From NCBI GenBank assembly GCA_037200975.1, contig JBBCGI010000001.1, positions 2,976,001 through 3,040,000 of the forward strand: DNA of 64,000 bases, in the 5' to 3' direction. The stretch comes from Pseudomonadota bacterium (lineage in GTDB: Bacteria; Pseudomonadota; Gammaproteobacteria; Steroidobacterales; Steroidobacteraceae). The notes beneath the pieces were generated by a model. It worked only from the letters and a program-made list of their open reading frames with translations. It was not told the origin of the DNA and searched no databases. The position numbers were made by a program, and so were the translations under genes. Below, piece after piece: positions 55,866 through 64,000 of this stretch; position 1 is the stretch's first letter, and each line of letters opens with the position of its first letter.

Positions 55866-57035
55866 TCAGCGACCCGTCTTCTTTTCCAGCATGGCCTTGT
55901 GTTCCTTCAGCAGCTTGATCAGCGCTTGGGTGTCGATCGCCGCTGCCTTGTGGCCGGCGTAACCCGTCATCGGTTCGGCTGCGACCATCGCGTTGACGAT
56001 ACTTTCCTCGACGGCCTGCGCCGTCGCGAGGAACAGCGGATCGAGCTGCTCGTTGCCGAGCGCCGTCAAAGATTTCATCGCCAACTGGTTTGCAGCCTCG
56101 TTCGCGGTCGAGAACGCGATGAAAATGTCGCCGGAGCCGTTGCCCGAATAGCTGCCGTTGCGTGCCAGGCCGAGCGCCGCGCGTCTCGCGAGGCGCTTCA
56201 GCTGGTGCGGCAGCAGCGGCGCGTCGGTGGCCACGACGATGATGATCGAGCCGTCATCCTTCGGTTCCGACCACAGCAGGCCGTTCTTCAGCACCTTGCC
56301 GACCGGAACCCCGGCGATGCGCAACTCGCCGCGTATGCCGTAGTTAGCCTGCACCAGCACGCCGAGGCGGTATTCGTGCCCGTCTATCTTCACGGCACGG
56401 GAACTGGTGCCCGTGCCGCATTTGAACTCGTGGCAGATCATGCCGGTGCCGCCGCCCACATTGCCCTCGGCGATAGCGCCGCCGTGCGCGCTGTCGAGCG
56501 CGGCGAACACGTGTTCGGGCTTCACATGGAATCCGTTGATGTCGTTCAAGTAGCCGTCCCACGTTTCGGCGACGACCGGCAACGACCACCAGTAGCCGGA
56601 AGCGTCCGCGTCTCCCTGACGAATGCGCCATTGGATCGCGGCGTCGCGCACCACCCCGACGCTGTGTGTGTTCGTGATCAGCACCGGACCTTCGAGAAAG
56701 CCGGATTCTTCGATCCAGTGCGCGCCGGTCATCTCGCCATTGCCGTTCAGGCTGAACACGCCGGCGAACACGGGCTTGTTAGTAGTGGCTTGCCCGCGGG
56801 GCAGAATGGCCGTCACGCCGGTGCGGACGGCGCTCTTGCCTTCGCTTTCGATGAGCGTGCTGTAGCCGACCGTCACTCCCTCGACGTCGGTGATCGCGTT
56901 GAAGCTGCCCGGCGTGCCATCGAATGGGATGCCGAGCGCGCGGGCGCGGGCGCCGTCCGCGAACGACGTTGCGCACAATGCGCAGCCGATCGAGGCGACC
57001 ACGACAGACCAGCAGGCTCGCTCAAATGTTTTCAC
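55866..57035 (-). CDS. P1-family (S58) aminopeptidase, DmpA-like
   Basis: This 389-residue protein has a signal peptide (about 1-27). Family members (DmpA, BapA) are N-terminal-nucleophile hydrolases that cleave themselves before a Ser/Thr and release N-terminal residues, including D- and beta-amino acids. The diagnostic block G-N-V-G-G-G-T-G-M followed by C-G-T-G-T-S-S-R, which contains the predicted self-cleavage site, is present. The GTG at 57035 has AAGGGAG 8 bases upstream and is preferred over the upstream ATGs. It is convergent with the CehA gene and divergent from an amino acid permease, a logical pairing. Confidence 0.92.
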   Translation of the reverse strand: MKTFERACWSVVVASIGCALCATSFADGARARALGIPFDGTPGSFNAITDVEGVTVGYSTLIESEGKSAVRTGVTAILPRGQATTNKPVFAGVFSLNGNGEMTGAHWIEESGFLEGPVLITNTHSVGVVRDAAIQWRIRQGDADASGYWWSLPVVAETWDGYLNDINGFHVKPEHVFAALDSAHGGAIAEGNVGGGTGMICHEFKCGTGTSSRAVKIDGHEYRLGVLVQANYGIRGELRIAGVPVGKVLKNGLLWSEPKDDGSIIIVVATDAPLLPHQLKRLARRAALGLARNGSYSGNGSGDIFIAFSTANEAANQLAMKSLTALGNEQLDPLFLATAQAVEESIVNAMVAAEPMTGYAGHKAAAIDTQALIKLLKEHKAMLEKKTGR

Positions 57036-57100
57036 GGGCGTTCTCCCTTGTTGCCTCGCCATCATGAATGCAGCGCGGCCTCACGCGCTACACTCCCGGC

Positions 57101-58453
57101 ATGAGCAAATCGTCAGCCGTGCGCGGCCTCGGTTTCTGGATGTGCCTGGCGCTGGTCATCGGCAACATGATCGGCTCGGGCGTGTTCCTGCTGCCGGCAT
57201 CGCTTGCGCCCTATGGCGTGAACAGCATCCTCGGCTGGCTGGTCACCGCGGCGGGCAGCGTCCTGCTCGCGTTTGTTTTTGCCCGACTGGCCCGCTCGTA
57301 TCCGGACGCCGCGGGACCCTACGTCTATCCGCGCAAGGCGTTCGGCGAGGCCGCAGGGTTCCTGACGGCCTGGGGTTATTGGATGGCGGTCTGGATCGGC
57401 AACGCCGCGATCGTGACCGGCACGGTCGCCTACCTGGCCGAGCTCGTTCCGGCGATCAAGCAGACCGTCGCGGGACCCGCGATCGTGTCGTGCGCAATCA
57501 TCTGGATCCTGACGTTCCTCAACTGGCGCGGCGTGCGGCAGATGGGTGTCGTGCAGATCGTCACCACCGTGCTCAAGGTGATGCCGTTGCTGGCGATCGT
57601 CGTGCTCGCGATCGTGCTGCTCGGCAAAGGCGATGCGTCGGTCATTCGCGTCGATCCGCAACCCTTCAGCCTGGCCGCGGTGACGGCGTCCGCGACGCTG
57701 ACGTTATGGGCATTCCTGGGGCTCGAGTCGGCGACGGTTCCGGCAGGCAGCGTGATCGATCCGGAGAAAACGATTCCGCGCGCGACGCTCTGGGGCACCG
57801 CCATCACCACCGCGCTCTACATCCTCGCCTGCTCGACCGTCGTGCTGCTGCTGCCTACCGCCGAGCTCGCGCAGTCGACCGCGCCGTTCGCGGATGTGGT
57901 GCGCATGTTCTGGGGCGGCAATGCCGCGAAGCTGCTCGCGCTGTTCGCGTTCATCAGCGGCTTCGGCGCGCTGAACGGCTGGATCCTGATCCACGGCGAA
58001 ATGCCGGCCGCTCTGGCGCGTGCGGGAGTATTCCCGAAGATCTTTGCGCGGCAATCGAAGTACGGGACACCGGGCACGTCGCTGTTCATCACCGGCGTGC
58101 TGCTCACGATCGTGGTGCTGTTCAACTACACATCGTCGATGGTGGTGGTGTTCACCAAGATGCTGCTCATCGCCACGCTCTCGACCCTGGTGACCTACCT
58201 GTGCTGCTCAGTGGCCACCCTGAAGCTTGCCTGGCAGGGCGATCTCGGCGTCAAGGGAAAGAGCCTCGGCGTGTTGTCCACGATCGCCATTCTCGGGGCG
58301 ATCTACTCGATCTGGACGATTGTCGGCGCAGGCGCGGAAGCGTTTTATTGGGGCGTCGGCTTGTTAGTCGCCGGTGTGCCCGTGTATGTCGCCATGAAAA
58401 CGCTGCGCCGCGACGGCGCAGGGGAAGAACCGTCGACTTCGTTCGGCGAATGA
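57101..58453 (+). CDS. APC-superfamily amino acid permease
   Basis: This protein of about 450 residues has twelve hydrophobic helices and the N-terminal V-I-G-N-M-I-G-S-G-V-F substrate-binding motif of the amino acid-polyamine-organocation family. Its overall look is closest to arginine/agmatine or basic amino acid exchangers. It probably imports the compound degraded by the neighbouring enzymes. The 3' end overlaps the convergent GT87-like gene by 109 bp. Confidence 0.93.
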   Translation: MSKSSAVRGLGFWMCLALVIGNMIGSGVFLLPASLAPYGVNSILGWLVTAAGSVLLAFVFARLARSYPDAAGPYVYPRKAFGEAAGFLTAWGYWMAVWIGNAAIVTGTVAYLAELVPAIKQTVAGPAIVSCAIIWILTFLNWRGVRQMGVVQIVTTVLKVMPLLAIVVLAIVLLGKGDASVIRVDPQPFSLAAVTASATLTLWAFLGLESATVPAGSVIDPEKTIPRATLWGTAITTALYILACSTVVLLLPTAELAQSTAPFADVVRMFWGGNAAKLLALFAFISGFGALNGWILIHGEMPAALARAGVFPKIFARQSKYGTPGTSLFITGVLLTIVVLFNYTSSMVVVFTKMLLIATLSTLVTYLCCSVATLKLAWQGDLGVKGKSLGVLSTIAILGAIYSIWTIVGAGAEAFYWGVGLLVAGVPVYVAMKTLRRDGAGEEPSTSFGE

Positions 58454-59739
58454 AATTCCACTGATCCTGCGGGTCGGCGTCGAAGCATGATCAGCCAGCC
58501 GGAAAGCAACAGCAGGAACCAGTTCTGATGCATCAGCAACAAAACAAACCAGCGGTTCTCGTACAGAGCCTGCGGCATGATCGCGTACTGAACCTGCAGA
58601 ATATTTACATACGACGCAATGGGGAAAAAGAAGGGCAGCAATAGCGCAAGCGTTATCCACCACCGGCGATCGCCCGCGGCCCTTTGTACAAATACCAAGG
58701 CGAGCGGCAACAACAGCACGACGGCGTCGTAGATTCGGTGATAGGTCAGGATCAACGAAAGTACCGCCGTGATACTCAGGTCGCACAGGATTACCTGTTT
58801 GTCAGTTGCCGAAGTTCGCGCACGCCGCGAAGCCAGAACGTAGAGGAACGCAATGACCAGGCAAATGAGAAGTCCAAACACACTTGCAAAGAGCTGCGCG
58901 TCGGGTCCGATAAAACGATGCAATAACGCGCCAACGTTGATCAGCTGATAGGGAGGAGTTTCTGCTGCAAAGGGATTTGCAGCCACTTTTGCAAGGTCGG
59001 CAATGTTGAGCAGCCAATCCGGTATCGGATTGATTCCGCGAATCATCATTGCACCGAGACCAATCGCCATCAGGGTTCCGAAGCTCAGGATGGCCATGAT
59101 CACCATCCACGTGCGGCGGCTCAAAAGGTCGTAGACGAAAAATGCCGCCGCGGATTGTGGCTTCAAGATGAGCGCGATGCCGGAAGCCAGCCCTGCACTC
59201 CGTGCGTTGCCGCGCAACCATTGCCACTGTGCCAGTACGATGGCGAAACAAACCAACACGCCCGTTTGGCCAAGCGCGATGTTGGTGTGCGATGGAGCCA
59301 TGAGAAGCGCGCTGCCCACGAACGCAACGCCCGCCCGGGACCGCGGCGCAATGTCCGATACCGACATCACCAACCAAATGGTCACAAGAAAGAGGATCAC
59401 ATTTAATGTGTTCCAGACTGGACGCCAGAAGTTTACTGGCAGCGCCCCGATGCCGGAGGTGAGGGCATAAGTGCCTAGCGGATAAACCATTGCCGCGCGA
59501 CCGCGAGCGCCTGGGTTTCGTTGCGCGGGCTCCCCCAGATCGGCCCATGTCTTTGCCACTGCTTGCGGGTCATAAGGATTCTCCCCGCGCAGCCAGACGT
59601 GAGCGCCCATCGCAACCAGCCGCGCATCCATGTTGATAGCGGGATCAAACGTACGCAACACGCCCCGCTGCAAGAACAGAGCGATGCCGGCCAGCAACAA
59701 CACTGCCACCAGAAAATTTACGCCAAAGGATTTGCTCAT
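58345..59739 (-). CDS. GT87-like (DUF2029) membrane glycosyltransferase
   Basis: This 464-residue protein has about ten hydrophobic helices and the D-A-R-L-V-A, G-x-N-P-Y-D and L-G-Q-T-G motifs of GT87/DUF2029 proteins. These transfer sugars from polyprenyl-phosphate donors outside the inner membrane. The last 36 codons overlap the convergent permease gene, so the end of one of the two may be poorly conserved. It is the first of several surface-polysaccharide genes. Confidence 0.85.
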   Translation of the reverse strand: MSKSFGVNFLVAVLLLAGIALFLQRGVLRTFDPAINMDARLVAMGAHVWLRGENPYDPQAVAKTWADLGEPAQRNPGARGRAAMVYPLGTYALTSGIGALPVNFWRPVWNTLNVILFLVTIWLVMSVSDIAPRSRAGVAFVGSALLMAPSHTNIALGQTGVLVCFAIVLAQWQWLRGNARSAGLASGIALILKPQSAAAFFVYDLLSRRTWMVIMAILSFGTLMAIGLGAMMIRGINPIPDWLLNIADLAKVAANPFAAETPPYQLINVGALLHRFIGPDAQLFASVFGLLICLVIAFLYVLASRRARTSATDKQVILCDLSITAVLSLILTYHRIYDAVVLLLPLALVFVQRAAGDRRWWITLALLLPFFFPIASYVNILQVQYAIMPQALYENRWFVLLLMHQNWFLLLLSGWLIMLRRRPAGSVEFHSPNEVDGSSPAPSRRSVFMATYTGTPATNKPTPQ

Positions 59740-59796
59740 ACTGGCTTGACCTGAGTCGCTCGGACGCTATCTACATCGATCCTACTCATTCGAACC

Positions 59797-61749
59797 TCAA
59801 CGGCTTTCATAGCCGGGTGCCCGAAGCGCCACCGCGCCAACAGGCCTAACAAGCCCAGGCAGAGCGATCGACCGCACCTTCTCCGCGAAAACGACCGATC
59901 CCCACTTCGTGAAGTGAGCTCGATCGAAGGCTAACGGGCGGCCATTGGCATCGGCATATTGGCAGGCGTCGTTCTCGCACAGCAGATCGAAGTAGGACAC
60001 ATAGATCACGCCTTTCGCCCGCGCCAGTCCTGCGATGGCATTGTCCAGGTCTCGAAACGAGCCCACTCGATGCCTGTCGGGCAGTCGTACATCGCGCTGC
60101 CCAAGCGCAGCAACCAGCAAGCGCGGCAGCGGCGCGTCATATTGAATCTTGGGTCCCAGCAGCACGACTGGAATCCCGGCTGCGTTCGCCCAATCCAGTG
60201 TTCTTGCGAGCTTGGGAATATCACTCGAAGTCCAGCTTCCGCCGACCAACACGGCATCGACCGGATTCTTCACGAGGTACTCGGCAAAAATCAGCTGCCT
60301 CAATCTTGCGCAGCGTTCGGATGAGTGCAGATCAAGCGCTGCGGCATCGAACAGCGGCTTGCAACCGGCTCCGGTCGCCTGCAGCCAATTGATATCTCGC
60401 ATGGCGTGCGACAAACCGAACCACAGATCCGCCGCATAGCTGTCGCCGAACAGGAGAAAATTCCTCCGGCCTTCGACGCGCCGCAAACAAGGATCGTTCT
60501 TCAGTTCAGCAAACGAAGGGTCATCGCCCGCGTCACTGGTCGCGAAGCAGTCGCCTTTGCGAAAGGCGGGCGACGGGTCATATTTTAGATAGGACGCCGC
60601 CTGCAGCTCATCGGTCGAAAACCGCCAGCCCATCCCCTGCGACGACAGCACCCCGACGGCAATGCCGCATATCGCCGCAGTAGCCGCTCCGGACATGACG
60701 AACAGCAGACGTTTCGATGGCCGCAGCGGCCCGGCCCTGAACGGGCGCTCGATGAACCACCATGACATCGCGGCAATCAAAATCGACGCCAGCACCAGAA
60801 GCGCTTTGCCCAAAGGTCCGGGAAGGCCGGCAAACAAGATAGAAAAATTGTTCTGAAAATAGATCAGCGGCCAATGCCACAGGTAGAGGGAATAGGAAAT
60901 CAATCCGATGAAAACCAGCGGCTTCCAGGACAGCAGTCGGCTCGTCACCGTTTCGGTATCACGCCCTGCATGGATGATCATCGCGGCGCCGAGACACGGA
61001 ATGAGCGCATAGGCGCCAGGAAACGGCGTGCCCGGTTCAAACGTCAATACGGCGAAAGCGATCAATCCCAGACCGCCCGCGGATATCAAATTGTTGGCCC
61101 AGCGGGCATTGATGGTGGGAATGACGTTCATCGCGAGAACCGTGCCGAGCAGCAGTTCCCATGCGCGGGCATGCGGGAAGTAGAAAGCTCGAGCAGGGGC
61201 GGTGCGCACGTCGATTTCACTCAGGACAAATGAAGCTACGGCGATGGCGATGATTGTTGACCTGAGGCGGCCCGGAAAGACTCGCCGGATCGACATCAGC
61301 AGCAACGGGAACAGTAGATAGAACTGCTCTTCGACCGCCAACGACCACGTATGCAGCAGCGGCTGCTGTTCCGCGGCGACGTCGAAGTATCCGGAACCGC
61401 TCCAAAAATAGAAATTCGAGGCCGAGAACATCGCCGCGGCCAGCGATTTCGCAAAGGCTTCGAGTTCCGTGGGCAGGAGATAGATGCAGGCCAGGGCGCT
61501 GGAAACCAGCAGCATCGCGATCAACGCCGGAAATATGCGGCGGATCCGCCTTTCGTAGAACGAAGCGAGGGAAAACCGGCCGGATTCGACTTCGGACAAG
61601 ATGATCGAACTGATCAGATAGCCGGAAATGACGAAGAACACGTCGACGCCGATGAATCCGCCGGGTACCTGCGGTATCTGGGCGTGGAATGCGACGACGG
61701 GCAACACCGCAACTGCGCGGAGTCCGTCGATGTCGGTGCGATAGCGCAA
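59797..61749 (-). CDS. Acyltransferase (AT3) with C-terminal SGNH domain, OafB-type
   Basis: This 650-residue protein is an inner-membrane acyltransferase-3 domain (about 1-350) with the starting D-I-D-G-L-R-A-V-A-V-L and F-H-A motif and about ten helices. It is fused to a periplasmic SGNH hydrolase-like domain with F-G-D-S-Y-A and D-R-A-H-F motifs. Such proteins add acetyl or other acyl groups to O-antigen or exopolysaccharide. The gene is intact and full length. Confidence 0.94.
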   Translation of the reverse strand: MRYRTDIDGLRAVAVLPVVAFHAQIPQVPGGFIGVDVFFVISGYLISSIILSEVESGRFSLASFYERRIRRIFPALIAMLLVSSALACIYLLPTELEAFAKSLAAAMFSASNFYFWSGSGYFDVAAEQQPLLHTWSLAVEEQFYLLFPLLLMSIRRVFPGRLRSTIIAIAVASFVLSEIDVRTAPARAFYFPHARAWELLLGTVLAMNVIPTINARWANNLISAGGLGLIAFAVLTFEPGTPFPGAYALIPCLGAAMIIHAGRDTETVTSRLLSWKPLVFIGLISYSLYLWHWPLIYFQNNFSILFAGLPGPLGKALLVLASILIAAMSWWFIERPFRAGPLRPSKRLLFVMSGAATAAICGIAVGVLSSQGMGWRFSTDELQAASYLKYDPSPAFRKGDCFATSDAGDDPSFAELKNDPCLRRVEGRRNFLLFGDSYAADLWFGLSHAMRDINWLQATGAGCKPLFDAAALDLHSSERCARLRQLIFAEYLVKNPVDAVLVGGSWTSSDIPKLARTLDWANAAGIPVVLLGPKIQYDAPLPRLLVAALGQRDVRLPDRHRVGSFRDLDNAIAGLARAKGVIYVSYFDLLCENDACQYADANGRPLAFDRAHFTKWGSVVFAEKVRSIALPGLVRPVGAVALRAPGYESR

Positions 61750-61768
61750 GGTCGTCCAGCCTTCGCGC

Positions 61769-62596
61769 TTACTGATTCGAAACTGCGGCCTCAGCCTCTA
61801 TGTACAGCGTCATCGCATTGCGCCACGCATCGACACGATCTTTGCCTTTGAAATGCTCCACTGTCGAATCGAAGGGCGCACACCGGCGAATCGCGACGAA
61901 GCCCGCTGCCGTGAGCAAGTTCGACATCGTTTCAAAGTCGTACGCAAAATAATGTCCGAATCCGTGGGCGATCTCGTTGAGCATCGTCATGCGTGTCTTG
62001 CCGTGGCGCTGCCGCTCGAAGATCTCCTCGCTGTTTCCAGTCCGCGCGGCAACGTATTGGTCGACGAAGTATTCGCCGTTCGGAACCCCGATGCGCACTT
62101 TGCCGCCGGGCTGCAGCACGCGCCTGATCTCCGGGAACACCTTGGTGCTGACGGTTTCGAATGGCAGATGCTCGAGGAAATGTTCGGAAAACAATGCGGC
62201 AACGGATGCCGCCTTCAGCGGGAGACCGTGCCGCAGATCCAGGGTCAGGATCTCGACATCCCTGGCAGGTGGCGGCGGATAACAATCCAGATTTACCCAG
62301 CCTGGTAGCAGCGCGTTGCCGCATCCGAGATGCACCAGCAGATCCCGCCTGTCCGCCAACTCCCGGATATGTGCACGGTAGCTGCTGCTCAGCGTGCATC
62401 GAAGGCGCAGCAACACCATGTCGATTTCATAGCGGAGCTTGGATGCGAGATCGTCATTGAATCCAAGGCCTGACCAGAGACGGCGCAACTTCGCACGCGT
62501 GGCCACGGATACATTCGAGTACGGGGACCAAGTCTTTTGGACTTGATGAAGCGCCGCGGCCCCTGGAGCGTTGCTGACCGATTCGGATGCTTTCAC
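61769..62596 (-). CDS. SAM-dependent methyltransferase
   Basis: This protein of about 275 residues has a Rossmann-fold methyltransferase with SAM motif V-H-L-G-C-G-N and an acidic strand V-N-L-D that binds the ribose. The E-H-F-L-E-H-L-P block is typical of methyltransferases in polysaccharide or lipid clusters. The GTG at 62596 is a reasonable start; the frame is open back to 62725, so the N-terminus is uncertain. It lies 19 bp upstream of the acyltransferase, so the two are probably cotranscribed. Confidence 0.83.
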   Translation of the reverse strand: MKASESVSNAPGAAALHQVQKTWSPYSNVSVATRAKLRRLWSGLGFNDDLASKLRYEIDMVLLRLRCTLSSSYRAHIRELADRRDLLVHLGCGNALLPGWVNLDCYPPPPARDVEILTLDLRHGLPLKAASVAALFSEHFLEHLPFETVSTKVFPEIRRVLQPGGKVRIGVPNGEYFVDQYVAARTGNSEEIFERQRHGKTRMTMLNEIAHGFGHYFAYDFETMSNLLTAAGFVAIRRCAPFDSTVEHFKGKDRVDAWRNAMTLYIEAEAAVSNQ

Positions 62597-62768
62597 GTGG
62601 GGAAACCGTCGCCAGAAGGTCGATGTGGCAGCGTATGGACGGCAAGTTACGAGGATGTGATGTTGCGGTGTTGATCGCAGGCCCGCAGGGCACGTGTCAT
62701 GTCCGTGTAACGTGCCGCCGTTCAACTACGGCGCCGATTTTGCGCGTTGCCGACGGATACCTACCAGA

Positions 62769-64000
62769 TTGAAGTCATTCCTTGAAAAATCAGGCTGGCT
62801 CGTCTACGCGGCGCTCAACCTGCTGCTTCTCGTCATTCTCATAGGTGGCGCGGTTGCCGCCGGTGGCAGTTTCAAGCACCTGCCGTACGTCGCTTTGATG
62901 TTCGCCGTTTGCGCCAGTCCGATTCCGTACATCCGTCGCTTCAACGACAGCTACGCGATGCTCGCGGTGATGTGCGGCGTCTATTTCCTGTCCTTCGCCA
63001 TGTCTGACGCGGTATCGATGTTATCGCCGTCGCCGCGCGAACCGGCCGGCGTCCCACTGCTCACCGGCGGAGAAGCCCTGATTCTGCTCGGCTCGCTCGT
63101 GCAGATTGCAGGCTTTCATGCCGGTGTGCGCATTTTCGGCGCGGGTCGTACCCCCGCGGAGGCGCGCGACTGGCCACGTTCGCTGCTGCTGCCCGTGGGC
63201 CTGGTGATCTGGGCCATCGGGTGCGCGGGAAGCCTCTATCTATCCTTGGTGGTCCAGCCCGAAAACAGCAACGCCGCGGTCGCGGCGGGGTTCTCCCGCT
63301 TGGGGGTCTGGAATACGACAGCCCTCATCTTCATCCAGAACTACGCCGGGCCGCTGGGCATCGTCATTCTTGCGTATTGGTGGTCTCGCTGGGCGCCGCG
63401 CGGGGGCAGTGCGCTCATGATCATCATCATCTGCCTGCAATTTGCGGTGGGTTGGGTGATCGATACGAAGGAAATGGCATTGAGCGCTCCGCTGGTCATA
63501 TTGCTGACCCGCTTCGTGACAACAGGCCGCGTACCGATGCGCTGGCTGGTGTGCGCAGCGTTGGGCATGGCGCTGGCATTCCCGGTGATGACCGCAAAGC
63601 GGATCATCATGACCGAGGGCCTTGGATTGAACCGGGCGCAGGCGCTTTCGCGCACCGGTGAAATCCTGTGGCGCGCCATTGCAGAACGGAATGTGGCCCA
63701 GACGGGTAAGAAGTACGAGCAAAAGACCCAGACATTTCTGCAACGCGCCACCGACAAGGGGGCAGTGGAGGTTTTCGTAGCCCACGTCGGTGTCGACCAT
63801 CCTTACCGGATGGGCAGCACTCTGGAGCCAATGCTGTACGCGTTCATTCCAAGGCTGGTGTGGTCCGACAAACCCGGGGAGAGTTCCGCGCAGCTGTTCA
63901 ACCGTGAATTCCGCCTTTCCGCGGATCGCGATACTTATATTTCTCCGACACACATCGGCGAGCTGTATTGGAATTTTGGCATGGTCGGCGTCATCACCGG
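62769..64000 (+). CDS. Multi-pass membrane protein, candidate polysaccharide polymerase, 3' end missing
   Basis: The frame is open from a TTG at 62769 to the window edge (410 codons). About nine hydrophobic helices are seen. The block F-I-P-R-L-V-W-S-D-K-P-G-E near residue 360 is the hallmark of O-antigen/oligosaccharide repeat-unit polymerase-like proteins. It is divergent from the methyltransferase gene. The TTG is the first plausible start; the gene runs off the right edge. Confidence 0.78.
   Translation, partial: MKSFLEKSGWLVYAALNLLLLVILIGGAVAAGGSFKHLPYVALMFAVCASPIPYIRRFNDSYAMLAVMCGVYFLSFAMSDAVSMLSPSPREPAGVPLLTGGEALILLGSLVQIAGFHAGVRIFGAGRTPAEARDWPRSLLLPVGLVIWAIGCAGSLYLSLVVQPENSNAAVAAGFSRLGVWNTTALIFIQNYAGPLGIVILAYWWSRWAPRGGSALMIIIICLQFAVGWVIDTKEMALSAPLVILLTRFVTTGRVPMRWLVCAALGMALAFPVMTAKRIIMTEGLGLNRAQALSRTGEILWRAIAERNVAQTGKKYEQKTQTFLQRATDKGAVEVFVAHVGVDHPYRMGSTLEPMLYAFIPRLVWSDKPGESSAQLFNREFRLSADRDTYISPTHIGELYWNFGMVGVIT

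Noticed and set aside
55899-57104. 401-codon open frame on the plus strand
   Set aside because: It lies opposite the S58 peptidase gene, which has a clear family motif and ribosome-binding site. The plus-strand translation has no domain pattern and is Arg/His-rich.
56890-58464. 524-codon open frame on the plus strand
   Set aside because: It overlaps the APC permease in another frame; the translation is Arg-rich and lacks membrane helices, while the permease frame is clearly correct.

Overview
The window is a high-GC bacterial chromosome segment of Gram-negative type. It carries several lipoprotein signal peptides, an OmpA-like protein, a PEP-CTERM protein, SelO, periplasmic haem proteins, and kinase, STAND and PD40 proteins with long repeat tails. 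This gene mix fits an environmental gammaproteobacterium of the Steroidobacteraceae type. That placement is inference from gene content only: no rRNA or tRNA gene is visible.

Layout. At 1-1629 lies the end of a secreted PQQ-like beta-propeller protein. At 2036-10069, on the minus strand, a tight run of two lipoproteins, a multi-pass membrane protein, an M15 cell-wall peptidase and an OmpA-like membrane protein is followed by a patatin phospholipase. I do not recognise this as a known system, and it is the best candidate here for something undescribed. At 11002-18470 are a PEP-CTERM protein, a 1158-residue DUF4062-STAND-TPR ATPase, a secreted haem/ricin protein and a ParD/ParE-like toxin-antitoxin pair. 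At 18623-31777 is mixed housekeeping and accessory content: SDR, SelO, several alpha/beta hydrolases, an ATP-grasp protein, two FtsX-like permeases, and a TetR regulator divergent from an SRPBCC protein. At 32279-37547 are a Ser/Thr kinase with a PD40 propeller, a PD40 lipoprotein, a winged-helix/FHA regulator and a frameshifted gene. At 38008-42541 are a probable haem-binding protein, a large cytochrome c dehydrogenase-like lipoprotein and a DUF805 protein.

The stretch 42646-58453 reads as a catabolic region for an amino acid, amine or peptide-like compound. It has a BKACE enzyme, two class III aminotransferases, two tandem FAD oxidoreductases, a GcvT-like protein, an aldehyde dehydrogenase, a CehA-type metallohydrolase, an S58 aminopeptidase and an APC permease. 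The right edge (58345-64000) holds surface-polysaccharide genes: a GT87-like transferase, an acyltransferase, a methyltransferase and a polymerase-like membrane protein.

Two patterns run across the window. Three degenerate remnants of the 3' part of groEL lie in intergenic space (1671-1871, 10466-10850, 31895-32132), all on the plus strand, and two of them share the same decayed junction. The 7-mer TAGATAG (or its complement) occurs far more often than base composition predicts, often just 3' of genes and beside terminator hairpins. Other gene tails persist as fragments: an alpha/beta hydrolase tail, an aminotransferase tail and a possible TPR tail.
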